Origin: Siphonodentalium dalli
Lineage: Eukaryota; Mollusca; Scaphopoda; Gadilida; Siphonodentaliidae
DNA length: 64,000 bases
Assembly (NCBI GenBank): GCA_032622095.1
Contig: CP136065.1
Coordinates: 37,236,732-37,300,731 of the forward strand
Direction: 5' to 3'
Notes under the pieces: generated by a model
Seen by the model: only the letters and a program-made list of their open reading frames with translations
Told to the model about the DNA's origin: nothing
The model's database searches: none
Shown here: in pieces, positions 10,809 through 23,238 of the stretch
Position numbering within the stretch: position 1 is the first letter of the stretch
Layout: each line of letters begins with the position of its first letter
Made by a program: the position numbers and the translations under genes

Positions 10809-12239
10809 ATAATGTACCTACATGCTTTATCATTGTTGTTAGATACAGGAAACACCTGGAAATACAGTTTGTTTTTCTGATCTGTGTTTACCAATTAAGC
10901 ATGTTATTGCTCGAGTCTTAATGGTACACAGCAAGAGTTTGCACCAAAAAAGGATAGTGGAATGGGATTGAAAGGCAGTTAACACAGTTACCGTATTGAT
11001 GAACGGCTAAAAAAAAACTCCGAAATTTTGAAAAAAAAACATGAAAAAGGGGGGTGGGCCCCCAAAATTTTGAGGAATTTTTTTGCACAAATGGGGTGAT
11101 GGTTTTCTCGGGGTCTGAATTTTTTTTTTTTGGCCCTATACATGTATGTGCAATATTTTTCCAGACCCCCTGGTCTGAAGTTATTTTTAGGGTCGGTCGA
11201 CGTGCGGAAACATGTATCTTTTTTCATTGGCCTAAGTACTAGTATATATCCACATAGTTTTTCACAATTTACGTAGATCCGTCCACTGCGCGTTTATATG
11301 TTGAAATCAACTGTAAACAATAGAAAGATGGGGAGAGTGCGCAGTGTGCACATGCACGTAGCATTGGAACTGTTTTAATTATCTACTTGGATTAACTGTT
11401 TTAAAGAATTTTTTTCAACACACAGAAAAAATAGATATGATATGAAGTATAAGATATTAGCTTTGTGTTCCGCAATGCTGTATAATTTGAATGTTGTGTT
11501 GAGTGAATGGCGTGTAAACAATATACTATAGACACATATTGAGGAAAAATAATTGAAAACAAATTTAATCCTATACTACCCCGATTCTACTACTATAACC
11601 GATGGTGAAGACACTGTTTTTGGTGTTATTTTTCATGTCTATTTTCTAACTATTCCAATATCAAATGGGGTAACAGCCTAACAGGTGTGTTATAGCCATG
11701 TTGGTACAGACATTCTACATAATTATATCGTTTACGACTATTAAAGCATTGTTTGTGTATATTTCATTTTATTACTAACTTGGCAATAGTTGATTCACCT
11801 AAAGCCACCTATCACAGAAAGTGATAGGCATTTTTCAATACCAATTGTCATCATGGATGCCATTTTGAATAGAACATTTTGCTCCAAGCAGGTTTATCAG
11901 ATTTTGATTATGTTATAGAGGATATGATTATTATTCCTCTTCAAAATGGAATAAAAACCAACTTACATGTAGTCCAAATATTTTCTAGATCAAAACTTTT
12001 ATCGACAAGACTATTTTGTCTTTTCAGCATTTATCCCTGACCTGGAGGTCTTACCATGTTTGCCATTTTCCCACATTTCATCTTGTGACTCAGAGGCAGG
12101 TGGTTTTAATTAAACTGATGGAGAAATAAAATTTCAAAAATTTGAGTGACAGTTTTCAATATCGTTCCTTTTTATCAGAAGTAGAAACATATTTTCCCAA
12201 TTTTCATTTCGGTCCTAAATTAGTGTTTCTCCGGCTCGG
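10809..12239. other. No recognised gene
   Basis: Low-complexity A-, T- and G-runs lie at 11005-11190. A small perfect stem (CCTATCAC/GTGATAGG, five-base loop) followed by T residues lies at 11807-11836. It resembles a terminator, but in this eukaryotic context I attach no function to it. Confidence 0.35.
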
Positions 12240-12485
12240 GGGTTAACAAAATATTAGATATGAGTCGAGGACCCCACCAATCAAAGCTCAGAGTTATCAG
12301 ATATCAATTTTTCATATCTTTTATTTTTCACCACCTGGGTAGGAGGTACTCAATCCGATGATCAGACACTCCTATATTACTATTTCTTTTGTTTTGGGGG
12401 CAAAATTTTTTTGCTTTGAGTCGAAGAACCCACCCATCAAAGCTCAGAGTGATCAGATATCAATTTTTGAAGTTTGTTATTTCTC
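12240..12485 (+). repeat. Direct duplication of about 150 bp
   Basis: ATCAAAGCTCAGAG followed by TATCAGATATCAATTTTT occurs at about 12279 and, with few changes, at about 12437. It is preceded in both copies by GAGTCGA-GA-CCCACC. A simple local tandem duplication. Confidence 0.6.
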
Positions 12486-13097
12486 GAGATGTACAATGTA
12501 AGTGGTAATACGATCAAATTTTGATATACTTTAGTGATGATACTACCATATTTTGTTGAAAGAATGTTGGTAAACAACAAGTTTTGAGTAATTTGATACC
12601 ATAGTTGACAGTGATTAGCATTATTTTATTGCAATACATCGATTCTGATAACTAAAGCATATTTTGAAGAAATGTTGTATCTTGATGATATGGGTACTGT
12701 TTGATTGGCTTGAGTATATTTAAAAACAACTACGGAATTTAACTAACTGCAGTTCATCGACAGCCAACTGAGAATTATTGACTACTAAATTGTGATTAGA
12801 GTATATTTGAGAAAAATCAATGTTTTCCAAGAATCAATGTAAATGACTAAAATTCATGTTGACATTGTGTAACAAACTGGAAAACTGGTCTATTGTTACA
12901 TCCATGTCAACAGAGGCTATTATTCTCGCATGGACAAATAAGATCCAATGGAAACACATTATCGCGTACCAAAAATGATAGGGATGCTGGTTTGCATATA
13001 TGTTTTGAGACCCCTTTTCTCGAATTACGTAAACATAAATTTTAGGGTTCGAATGAGCCATGTCCGTTTAATGTCTACAACTGTCTTAATTATTTAT
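12486..13097. other. No recognised gene
   Basis: AT-rich unique sequence. The 75-codon minus-strand frame at 12834-13061 has no recognisable feature. Confidence 0.35.
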
Positions 13098-13188
13098 AAC
13101 CCTTCTATGACTGGAGCTTCTTGAAATTTTGCGAAAACCCTGTGCCAATCATGCATTCTCTTACATATGCGAAACTCCATTAGGGATC
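13098..13188 (+). mobile_element. Half of a piggyBac-like MITE (terminus plus first hairpin arm)
   Basis: AACCCTTCTATGACTGGAGC at 13098 matches the terminus of the hairpin-bearing MITEs at 52863 and 53409. It is followed by the same linker (TTTTGCGAAAACCCTGTGCC) and one arm of the hairpin (GCATTCTCTTACATATGCGA). The second arm is absent, so this copy is truncated at about 13185. Confidence 0.6.
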
Positions 13189-13337
13189 AATGACAAATAT
13201 GTTTGTAGTAGATATGTGGTCAAGAAAATGATTTGATGTCTTTACTGTGCTGCTCAGAGCTTGTCACATAACGTGCAATGTGACACCGTAATTACACAAC
13301 GCCTTAGATAGTGAACTATTCTGATAGACCTATTTTA

Positions 13338-13484
13338 TTTGTTGAAAAATACTAGCGATATAACAAGATACACCAATGCATTCATAGATTCAAATTGAAA
13401 GTTTCAAATATATCATGGTTTTATGCGCAAAATCATATGAATGCATTGGTGTATCTTGTTATATCGCTAGTATTTTTCAACAAA
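13338..13484. mobile_element. Palindromic MITE with perfect 48-bp arms
   Basis: The arm at 13338-13385 (starting TTTGTTGAAAAATACTAGCG) is matched base for base by the inverted arm at 13437-13484. The 51-bp loop has no repeat. The identity of the arms implies a recent origin or gene conversion. Confidence 0.7.
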
Positions 13485-13499
13485 TTTGTAGAATTTCAA

Positions 13500-14360
13500 G
13501 GATTATGAGGAGGTACTAGTACATGTAGGTGGACATATTTCATCCATGGTTTACATTTAGGGTTTTAGATCTCACATGTTATATTAGCTTATAAGGAGGG
13601 CCTGGGAATTTTTCAAAATTCAAAATATTTGTTCGAGCTCACTGTCAAAGCAAGCACATGTGAAGCAATGAAAAATCATCCTAGTGCTGAGTACGTGCCT
13701 CCATAAATCTGATATAGAATTTTTAGCATACATGTAACTCGCAGACTTGTACCATATACATGTACTAGTACCTCGCAACCATGTAACACTAAGAGTGCAG
13801 TGCATTTCTCATCGATCACGCTAATGGGCATATTGAAAACTTTTCTGAATGTGAAAAATTAATGATTAACGATTAATCATTCAGAGATATCATAATATAC
13901 ATGTATGTTTGTCCAGGCATTCTTGAAATGTACTTGCAAAGTACAATAATTTGTCCACCTGGCAATTGTACCCAATTTGCCCCAGTACCAGGGACGTGGC
14001 AACAGGGTGATTGGGGGGGGGGAAGTATCTTGTTCTCATTGCTTGATTTTCGAACCAGAAATTACAAGTGCCCATTTAGTAGGAAATTTCTATTTTTAGA
14101 CTAACAGTAGCATATGTTTCTATGTCATTTTAGCACTGCTGCACGTTTCCAGTACCTGCAAATCATGTATATTGAACTTCCTTCCGTATTCATGTTTCAA
14201 AATTATTTTTTTATCCAGCCAGAATGCACTTTTGAGATATCAACCCATATATAGAATTTGAGTAGTTTTTAGTACATGATACATGTACCTATGAAAGGGA
14301 GAAAAAATAAAATATATATTCAACCTCAATCGTACTAAAATCAATTGTTTTTGTCTTCCA
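13500..14360. other. No recognised gene
   Basis: Several short frames on both strands (13620-13805, 13890-14104) show no domain. ACATGTA words are frequent. Confidence 0.35.
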
Positions 14361-14745
14361 TTAAAGACATATTATGGACTTGTTTGGGTGCGTGAAGTGA
14401 CCAGTTAGTATACTCAGGCATTACGCCAACCTGGGAAAGGTACCGTTCTGCTAACTTTCTACTAAATTTCAAAGAAATCAACGAAACCACTTCATAGAAA
14501 ATATCGTCTGAACTACGATCAACTGTAAATATTTACATCTCGATTCGGGACGCAACTATCGACAATAAAAACATACAAATGATTTCTCCATCGAGAGTCA
14601 TTGCATTGAATTAAAATAACAGAATGACGATGTGCGTTGTCAATTTGGATTAATATTCGTAAAAAATAACTATGGTACTTTGAGCAAGATTATTCTCTAT
14701 TTCTATTTGATCACCCAACCGAAGTGTTTCACATCACTTTAATAA
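14361..14745 (+). mobile_element. Truncated copy of the AGACATATTATGG TTAA element
   Basis: TTAA at 14361-14364 is followed by AGACATATTATGGACTTG, identical to the terminus of the complete element at 39291-40442. It continues with the body of the long inverted repeat (CTCGATTCGGGACGCAACTA). Past about 14640 it carries, on the minus strand, the 3' part of the element's internal frame (GAGCAAGATTATTCTC to the segment matching KHSSRVIK). The far end is missing. Confidence 0.65.
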
Positions 14746-16537
14746 TCATTCAGATTCTATATACAATGAAGATCTGCATAATTTTTTCACATAAAAGCAT
14801 AGAGAAATAGATATAACAACATAGAGATAATATATAGAGCGTATATCGTTAAAGGAGGTGCCACAAATAGATGTGAGCTAAAAAACTTTTTGTACCAGAA
14901 AAATGACTTTGAAACAGAGTATATCTGCAATATTATGCCATTGTTTTGGCATTCAAATGTGAAAAACTATAACTTCAACAGTATCATTAGGCAGCGCATT
15001 ATGATAAGTGACATACCGTTAAGAGCCAAGGAGCTATGCTTTAGATTAATGTTCACTGTATCGTTTGAAAAACGTCCGCTAAATCGTGTCAGTTTTTCTT
15101 GGGAGCCAGTCGCCATATTTCTATTGTAAACACATGTTCATGATGTTGTTGTCATGTTTTAATTCGCGGCAGGTACATGAAAATCGACCATAAAAGCAAT
15201 TCGATCATGCAATCGGGCAAGTTTATGATATGAAATCGATGCTTTCAGTTTATTTAAGTTGTTGGAATTAATTTAGCTGCTTGATTACCCACGATTTATG
15301 AAGTTTTGTGCTGTTTAGAGATGGGAAATGTTGATATTTTATTTTTATAATTACCAGTCTATAGTCGAAAGCGAGATTACAAGATGTCGTATTATTACGC
15401 AAATCACATAAATAGAAAACTTACATGTTTCAGAATATTGTATTATTCTAAAATCAAATAGCCTACATGTATATAAAAACATATTTATGAATAGGAAAGT
15501 ACCGTATTCCGACGAAATATGTCATATTTTACGACGGACTCCTTGTGCGAGTTCACTTCCGGTCAATTCTATTTTGGTGCACTGGGAGAAAAACATTGTG
15601 GAGAAAAAAATACGTTTAATAACATTTGAATGTAAATTAATCGAGAAATTGTCGGTTATCAGGTACAATCATACCGGTATAGCTTATAACCCATATATAT
15701 TGATGGGCATAATCAAAAGCTTGATCCCATGCGCGATTGTCTATACTGATCGATTTCCATTCGTAATCGTATTCTAGTATTTGACGGATGGGTTTGTTTG
15801 TAATCATGGCCGCCCCGCCCCCATGGCATGTGTATCGGCTATCGCAAAATAATGTTAGGATATTATGGTCTCCCATACCAAGAAAAATAGTTCCTAAGAA
15901 TGTAAACAATGCAAATGGAGGACATTTTGCCATTATTCAGGATGACAGTACTATTTTCACAGGCAGGGTATTTGGGAAAGTTCTTGTTTTTCCTCAAAAT
16001 GATGTCTCCTTGTCTCTAGCCAGATTCTTATAGGACCATTTTGACTGTTCAGTTTGTTAACCATTGGAATTGGAACTGGAGAAACGCCGATTGGGGACAT
16101 GATTTTTGTCACTCTACCGCGAGTAAATTCTAACAGCTAAAATTTCTCTACTAATGACAAGATCTTTGTTTATTATTGATTATTATGTGTGAAAAATATG
16201 AAGTTGATCCATTATATGGCCGGTGAGTAATTATTGATCATCTGGAGGTAGGGTGCAATCCGCGGTGGCCATCTTGACCAAACTTTGCCATCCCCTCAAA
16301 CTCGACATAATTGTGGATTGTTCTGATATTCCACAGGATTCATGAACGTGTGTAATGACATGTTGCGGTCACATACTATGGTAGACATGTCTGCCAGTGT
16401 TTACGTTCTGTTATTTGTCATTTTAAGGATAAATGACACATTGGTGAGTGGGTGGTTTCATACTTGTATTAGTATTTAGTTGATAAATACATGTGCCTTG
16501 GTCATAATTGTTACTTTTATTGAAAATCTACTCGCCT
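14746..16537. other. No recognised gene
   Basis: I examined the longer frames at 15487-15777, 15637-15933 and 15788-16033. They overlap one another on opposite strands and none shows a motif. The GC-richer patch at about 15800-15830 is too short to call a promoter. Confidence 0.4.
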
Positions 16538-19161
16538 ATAGCATTTAGACCCGATGGCACTAGAAATGTATTTCATCATTTCTAGTGCCACACGGCCCCC
16601 ATACCCTGCGTTGAGGTATCTATTTCACAACATTTTTCAACTAAACAATGAATGCTGGCCTTACTATCTCACCATATATTTTCAGTCGGTACTCCCCGCC
16701 ACAAGTTGACGCCAAAAGTTCCCTGTGTCGGTGTATCTAAATCCTTTAATCGGACATTTTTAAACTGTCTAATGTTGGTGACCTCGATAAGTCGTCCACC
16801 TTCACGTTCTTGTTGACATTTTACACAAGGCCACGTGCTCGGAAGAACTACTGGGTAATTTACTACGTCCGGTTTGGCCTATAGTCCATTTCACGAATAA
16901 CTATTGACTGTTGCGTTCAAGCTGCAGACATAGTTTAGTCTCCGCGCGAAGAGATGTCGTAACGCTGCGGCTGCAGGCACGTGTATTTTTTAAAATAAAA
17001 TATTTTTTTTATAGAAGTGTTTTGTAATAATAATAAATAATAATTCATTCTGGCTTGACCTAGACCATTTTCAAACGAATATGGACATTTATGTTTCTCA
17101 GAATAATGCAGAATTAGCTGTAACCTACAAAAATCTAAAATAAATATGTATATATAGGAGGTATCAAATTTGCTTCTAAAATAAATAAATACGACATTGC
17201 TTCACATTCCATGTAGGTGCTAGCAGGGTAAGTCCTGTGTAGGAGACTGAACTCAGGATGGAGCTTATGTTGCGTTCTGGGACGAAAAGTATCCAAACAC
17301 AGCGATCTGTAAATGACCAAGCTGAAAAGTTTTCGCGATCGCCGCACTGTTTTTTTTTTTGATTTACGCTCGCTATTTAGTCAACAAAACTCAAATAAAA
17401 TCACGTCATGTTGCATTATTATGGTTTATTTCTCCATTATACAGCACATAACATGATTTAAGTGTCATTTTCCGCCTTAGTTTTATCCAACTTGGTTCTG
17501 CTTGGTATTCTACGCACCCCTGCATGCTTATCGTCGGCATGCATTTTCTATGGGATATTTAGAACGGGTCTATAAAACTAATTAGGCTATAACTTTGTTA
17601 TCTTTCATATTTTCCGTGAAATTTCAAATATGTGCCAGGGACATACCGTATATCCCGTCCGGAATGTGCATAAACATTTCCAGTTTCTTATCGTATTTTT
17701 ATTTATTTTATGCGACAAAATTATCGTAAATGTCAGAAAACCAAACTGACCATGCAGTCTATGTTTTGCGTTATGAGCCAACGCTCGATGAACATCTATA
17801 TATAGTTTTATTGACGTCCCTTTATACCCATAATCACTCAAATGAGATGTCTCTCACCCACCACACGATTTGTTAAAAGTGAAATTATAAGAAGTGAGAT
17901 TGTTTTATCGGTTAGCAGATACATTTCCGGATAAAACGGAGTGATCTTCATATCCCGTATATTCAGGAGATGCATCTTTCAATGATATATGTAATTTTTG
18001 TTTTGCTGATATATATAAAAAATATCAAAAATCGACATCCCTGTACCCCGTCATTACCGTCACGCGAAAATTTGAAGCTATTAAAGTTGTCCGTTTGTTA
18101 GACAAAAATGAAACTTATAGATTTATATCAATGTTCCATGCTTGTGTCGAATAGAAACCAGGTCCACATTTGTCAAGCCTTGAGTGCGTGGATAAATGAT
18201 GATCACACTTACTCCGCTTATTTCTCGGCCAGAAATATGTGTTTTGAACTTTTGATAACAATTTATTTGAGATAAAAACTGCTGCGGGCATGTCAGTCGG
18301 TGTGAACTTATCAGTCGCTGGGCATCGTGCATGGTTCAATAAGATCTAGTGATCGTTCCTTCGTCCATACAGATGACTTAAATATTCCATTGTCCGATCT
18401 AACAACAAATTTGTCGAAAATGTCCAATTTAATGTCAGTTTGCATACCAAGCCAATAGAAAGAAACAAAATACGATGAATACTAATAGGTATCATGTACA
18501 GTCTATGACACATGCATGCAGCCATGGCGATTGGCGAACATCTACAAAGCCACATATACCATAAAATGAGATTTTGTATGTAGGCCTTCCTAGCTATAGA
18601 TATGCAGGTAAATCTTCAAGGCCTACATAATTACTAACATTTAACACTATGCTGTAATACTATATACACAAGACAGAAGTTATATTGTTCGCTTGGTTCA
18701 ACTAGGATGTTTCACTATATTACACACTCACACCGTTGTAATGGTTTGCTAACAATAAAATCTTGAAATCAGTTTAAAACGGTTATTCGTGAAATGGACT
18801 ATAGGCCAAACCGGACGTAGTAAATTACCCAGTAGTTCTTCCGAGCACGTGGCCTTGTGTAAAATGTCAACAAGAACGTGAAGATGGACGACTTATCGAG
18901 GTCACCAACATTAGACAGTTTAGAAATGTCCGATTAAAGGATATAGATACACCGACACAGGGAACTTTTGGCGTCAACTTGTGGCGGGGAGTACCGACTG
19001 AAAATACATGTATATGGTGAGGTAATAAGGCTAGCATTCATTGTTTACATGAAAAATGTTGTGAAATAGATAGTTCTACACAGGGTATGGCAGGCCGTCA
19101 GCCGCCCTAATGGGCAGTTTGAGCTGATCATAAGGGCGGCGTAGTGTCTAATAGCATTTAG
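16538..19161. mobile_element. 2.6-kb non-autonomous element with about 305-bp terminal inverted repeats
   Basis: The left arm (16599-16901) and right arm (18782-19090) are inverted copies with only scattered differences. They share, for example, GGAACTTTTGGCGTCAACTT and TATAGGCCAAACCGGACGTA. Outside each arm lies a small separate hairpin: GGCACTAGAAATG pairing with CATTTCTAGTGCC at 16556-16589, and GCCGCCCTAATG pairing with CATAAGGGCGGC at 19101-19140. The 11-bp word ATAGCATTTAG occurs exactly at 16538-16548 and 19151-19161 and may be the target duplication. The 1.88-kb interior has no frame above 78 codons and no transposase motif. The arms are certain. The boundaries set by the 11-bp repeat are inference. 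Confidence 0.75.
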
Positions 19162-19167
19162 GGCTAA

Positions 19168-19207
19168 TGTTGGAACTTACAAGGCGTAAGCATTGATAGT
19201 AAGTTCC
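19168..19207. other. Short hairpin
   Basis: TTGGAACTTAC and GTAAGTTCCAA form a perfect 11-bp stem around a loop of about 17 bases. It lies seven bases outside the right direct repeat of the preceding element. No function is assigned. Confidence 0.4.
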
Positions 19208-20171
19208 AATGGATCCAACGATTGTGATGTTGTCGTACATGATATCGTAAGTTGTTCGTAAAGCATGTGATTGACTTCCCTACAATCATATCCAGCTATG
19301 ATTTTTACATACATACATGTACGACAGCGATTATGCCACAATTAGTGGAAGTAGCCAAGGATATGCCACGATTTCGCATCTAAAATAAAACAGTGCTTGA
19401 TAATATTTTTTGGCTTGCAACATTGTCATGAGCATGCGCAATTCAACTACTGCCTACTGGTTACTTCCTTTATCGATAATGGAAATTTTTCCACTTACGA
19501 CAGCTGCTTACGATTGAATCGTGGTCGTCTGAACGTTCACCAATTGACTGTTTTAACTTTTAGCCCAATCGTTGAATCGGGCCATTATATATCGATCCGT
19601 TGTTTACCCAGAACTGTTTATGTACAGTGACTGTGGTTGGACACACAAATTTTTTCTTCTCACATTAATCATTACTAATAAAAAAGACACTGACACTTTA
19701 CTAATAGTAGGCCTAATACTATTATTTTTAGGAAATCTACCTTTCCAATATTCGAGGTACATGTATCACCCATGATCACTTCATAATTGGACGTTAAATG
19801 TCATATTTCCCATAAAAACCTCATGCATATGTGTTCATACGATAGTACAAAAGAAACTTACCATGGGAACGAATGCAATGTCATATTTTAATCATCTAAA
19901 TCCAACACAGAGAAGTTCCGACCGCGTGGTGACGGTCCGGGCGCGGATACAGGACTTTTCGTACCTGGACGTTTCGTACCATCTGGTACCATCTGGTCGT
20001 TTCGTAGCGTACTGCCAGAGGCAGAAAGACGTGGAAGTTGGAACCTTGCTATTTCCACTGGAGTGACTGGACAGTTATCGAGAAAAGTCCGCCGATAAAG
20101 TTCGGAATATTTTCAAACAGAGTTTAAACAACGATCACGTGGCATGCAGTTTAACCAATCAGGAATACGAA
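19208..20171. other. No recognised gene
   Basis: Holds a short self-similar patch near 19955-20010 in which TTTCGTACC and TTTCGTAGC recur. No domain was recognised in the small plus-strand frames. Confidence 0.35.
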
Positions 20172-21220
20172 CCGTTTAACACGAACATGACATTTGGAAC
20201 TTATTCCCGACCCCAAATACCACCAATAATCACCCCGACCCCCACCCACCACCCCAGGGGGTGTTTCTATGTGGTATTTGGGGTCGGCCACCCACTCATG
20301 CCGTCAAATCGGTCGAAATCCTTGCCGTTCTCGAGAATGGTCCATACCCCATTTTCACCCCTCGGGATGGCACCCCCGGGGTGATGGTGGGGTCGGGGTG
20401 TTTCTATGTGGTATTTGGGGCCGGCCACACAACCATGCCGTCAAATCGGTCGAAATCCTTACCGTTCTCGAAAATTGTCCATATCCCAATTTTCACCCCC
20501 TCGGGGTGGCACCCCCGGGGGTGATGGGTGGGGGTCGGGGTGTGTCTAGGTGGTATTTGGGCCGGCCACCCACCCATGCCGTCAACTCGGTCGAAATCCT
20601 TACCGTTCTCGAAAATTGTCCATATCCCCATTTTCACCCCCTCGGGGGGGCACCCCGGGGGTGATGGGTGGGGGTCGGGGTGTTTCTTGGTAATATTTGG
20701 GGCCGGCCACCCACCCATGCCGTCAAATCGGTCGAAATCCTTACCGTTCTCGAAAATTGTCCATATCCCAATTTTCACCCCCTCGGGGTGGCACCCTCCA
20801 GGGTGATGGGTGGGGGTCGGGTGTTTCTAGGTGGTATTTGGGCCGGCCACCCACCCATGCCGTCAACTCGGTCGAAATCCTTACCGTTCTCGAAAATTGT
20901 CCATACCCCAATTTTCACCCCCTCGGGGTGGCACCCCGGGGGTGATGGGTGGGGGTCGGGGTGTTTCTAGGTGGTATTTGGGGCCGGCCACCCACCCATG
21001 CCGTCAACTCGGTCGAAATCCTTACCGTTCTCGAAAATTGTCCATATCCCCATTTTCACCCCCTCGGGGTGGCACCCCCGGGGTGATGGTGGGGGTCGGG
21101 GTGTTTCTTGGTGGTATTTGGGGCCGGCCTCCCACCCATGCCATGAAATCGGCCGAAAGCCACATTTTTGAAAATAAAGAATAGGGAATAAGTTCCAAAT
21201 GTCATGTTCGTCCATTTAAC
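20172..21220. mobile_element. Transposon-like unit enclosing seven copies of a 141-bp G-rich satellite
   Basis: Perfect 28-bp inverted repeats (starting ACGAACATGACATTTGGAAC) lie at 20181-20208 and 21184-21211. They are flanked by the 9-bp words CCGTTTAAC and CCATTTAAC, one mismatch apart, which look like a target duplication. A 9-bp duplication is typical of Mutator-like elements and 8 bp of hAT. The interior is a tandem array: the anchor GGTCGAAATCC occurs at about 20311, 20448, 20589, 20730, 20870 and 21011, with a diverged version at 21151, a period of 137-141 bp. Each unit carries G runs in the order GGGGG, GGG, GGGGG, GGGG with short loops, a G-quadruplex pattern on the plus strand. The long overlapping frames are a by-product of a period close to a multiple of three. 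Confidence 0.8.
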
Positions 21221-21365
21221 TACCTATGTAAGAATCTTTGCTACCTAATCAGTATTTAAAATACCAGCTCCAGGTAGCTAAAGTGACTAGGAAAAGTAGC
21301 TAAAAAAACTAGGAGAGTAGTGAAAAAATTTTAACTACCCAAATCTACTTTTTTTTTAGTGTGTA
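21215..21365. repeat. Second block of the TAACTACC repeat family
   Basis: TAACTACC, GCTACCTAATC, GGTAGCTAAAG and TTTTAACTACCC recur over about 140 bp, as in the block at 1310-1688. The right end, TTTAGTGTGTAAG, is the inverse of the ACACACTAAA seen beside the first block, which suggests the same family with conserved ends. Confidence 0.5.
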
Positions 21366-21375
21366 AGTCAGTAAA

Positions 21376-21800
21376 AAATATTCGTATAAAACCCACAATC
21401 GAACTTGATCTGTATTGTGGTCTGCAAAACTTACACACCAAATTTGGTTCGATAAAATAAACCAAACTAAAGTTAACATCCGGAAACGGGCGTATAAAAA
21501 TTGAATTTTCCAAGTTGAAAAAGGTGCTTAACTCCGGAAGAATTCATCCGGCCGCACCCAAATTCGAACTTAACCTGTATTTTAGTATGACGGAGCCACA
21601 TACCAAGTTTAGTTTTTATCAAATAATCCAATCTCAAATTATCATCCGGAAACCAAAATAATAACGAAAATTAATTGTCCAAGTCGAAAAAGGCCTATAA
21701 CTCCAGCAAAAATCATCGGACCGAACCCATATTCGAACGTGACCTGTACTTCGTTGTGATTTAATAATCCAAACTTAGGTTATCATCCTGAAACCAAAAC
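21376..21800 (+). repeat. Three diverged tandem units of about 160 bp of a dispersed mollusc-type repeat
   Basis: Each unit carries AAGT(T/C)GAAAAAGG-, a CTGTATT-TGGT- phrase, ACCAAATTTGGTTC- and ATCATCCGGAAACC. The array is followed by a CAGACAGACTGACAAA stretch. The same family occurs in two cleaner units at 31190-31445. Confidence 0.6.
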
Positions 21801-22010
21801 TGACAGACAGACTGACAAATCGTTTGTTTGCAAATTTCATTTTGCAATAATAAATTATCATTCATATAATCTTGAGTTAACTTAGATGTAGCTGTTGTGG
21901 TGTTTTAGACGCTCACTCTGTCCGTAAAAAGCATGGCGAAAAAGACTTAACACATATGCCACCCAGCTATGACGAAGCTGGATCTGATCCCCATACGCGC
22001 GATATCGTGA
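21801..22010. other. No recognised gene
   Basis: Spacer between two repeats. Nothing is recognised in it. Confidence 0.3.
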
Positions 22011-22575
22011 CCCATGAACAGGGTCCGCGCTGTCCAAAGATTTACTTTTGCCAAATATTTTGCCAAGTGCTGTTAGAAGTTGACAAATGCTATCAGTCTC
22101 TACAACATTGTTTCTTTTATTTTGGCTTGAGCGACCTTTGATATCGATGGGAAAGTAGTTCGTTGTTAATTTTCGCCTGTATAGTTTGGTTTATCAAAGA
22201 ACAATAAACCAATGGCATAACAATGAAATTGCAGAAGGGTTTCTTCATCAGAAAGCCACATCGAAAAAAGATGATTAGCTAGGTAAACACACCCACCAGC
22301 CATACTAGCAAACCCTTCACCCCTTACTAATGATATCAGGTTAACTGCATCTTGATAGAGGTGTTAATTTTTCATAATCTTATAAACTACCACCAATAAT
22401 ACCATTAATGATAGAGTTTCGTGAAATGAGTGGCATTGGTTGACAAATATTATTAACCTTCTTGAGGAACCAAACGTGACTGCCAAAATTTTGCCAAATG
22501 AAAATATTTTTTGCCAAATGTGAATTATTTTTGCCATTGGCAAAATTTAATGGCAGCGCGAACCCTGCCCATGTA
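22011..22575. mobile_element. Non-autonomous hAT-like element
   Basis: The left end reads CAGGGTCCGCGCTG and the right end, reversed, CAGGGTTCGCGCTG. TTTTGCCAA motifs lie subterminally on both sides. The element spans 22019-22567 and is flanked by CCCATGAA (22011-22018) and CCCATGTA (22568-22575), an 8-bp duplication with one mismatch. CAGGG termini and 8-bp duplications are the hallmark of hAT elements. The 549-bp interior encodes no transposase. Confidence 0.75.
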
Positions 22576-23235
22576 CACACCGGGAAATATAACATGGTTC
22601 GTGAATTTACACGGGAAGTTTGCCAGTTGCTTTCAGGTCATTTCTATACGCAGCTGAGTGATTTGCTGGTGGAACTAACTATCTTCTCGGCCTTTCCTGT
22701 ATACAGATAACACGTCAAGAGATGGCATGAAACTGAAACGACCATAAACCACAATAAACTAAACCACATGGATAACAGTAGAACGCATACATACGATTTT
22801 CGTCAATCAAGTATACGTAGCATAACAAACCGAAATTACATTGCCTGTTTCATTGTAGAGTGATCCATGGCTACACAATTGGAGAGTATATTCGTCTGCT
22901 GAAATGGAGATTGTTAATTTCGTTCCGTCGGATTCGTTTGAATATGACTGAGCCTTACGGATGCGACAGGTGCATTTTCTCTATTTGCAGTGTAATTACA
23001 TTCTCGACATCGAATGCCAATCATCGTGTTGTTTCGTGCATTATGGATGACCTGCTTAATGTGAGAAGAATGATGGCCTGCTTAATGTGAGAAGAATGAA
23101 GTTAACAGGAAGGCAAGGAAGAATTGGAAACCAATGCATTAGTATGCTCCATGTATATCTATAAACCCGCGGTTACAAACCTGAATCAGCAAGTTTATTT
23201 GGTGGAAGTATAAGCACCAGTACAACCAGCTAACA
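22576..23235. other. No recognised gene
   Basis: A 76-codon plus-strand frame at 22860-23090 has no recognisable family. A 21-base phrase ending in GAGAAGAATGA is directly duplicated at about 23057-23098. Confidence 0.35.
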
Positions 23236-23238
23236 TAA

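Noticed and set aside
11807-11836. Bacterial-style terminator hairpin
   Set aside because: The stem is only eight bases and no gene precedes it. Chance stems of this size are expected in 64 kb of AT-rich DNA.
15788-16033. Possible promoter and first exon with a CACTTCCGGT word upstream and an early Met
   Set aside because: The frame overlaps an opposite-strand frame of similar length, has no splice donor that I trust and no recognisable protein sequence.
20261-21184. Several overlapping plus- and minus-strand frames of 80-130 codons
   Set aside because: They are the 141-bp satellite read in every frame. The period is close to a multiple of three, so frames stay open by chance.
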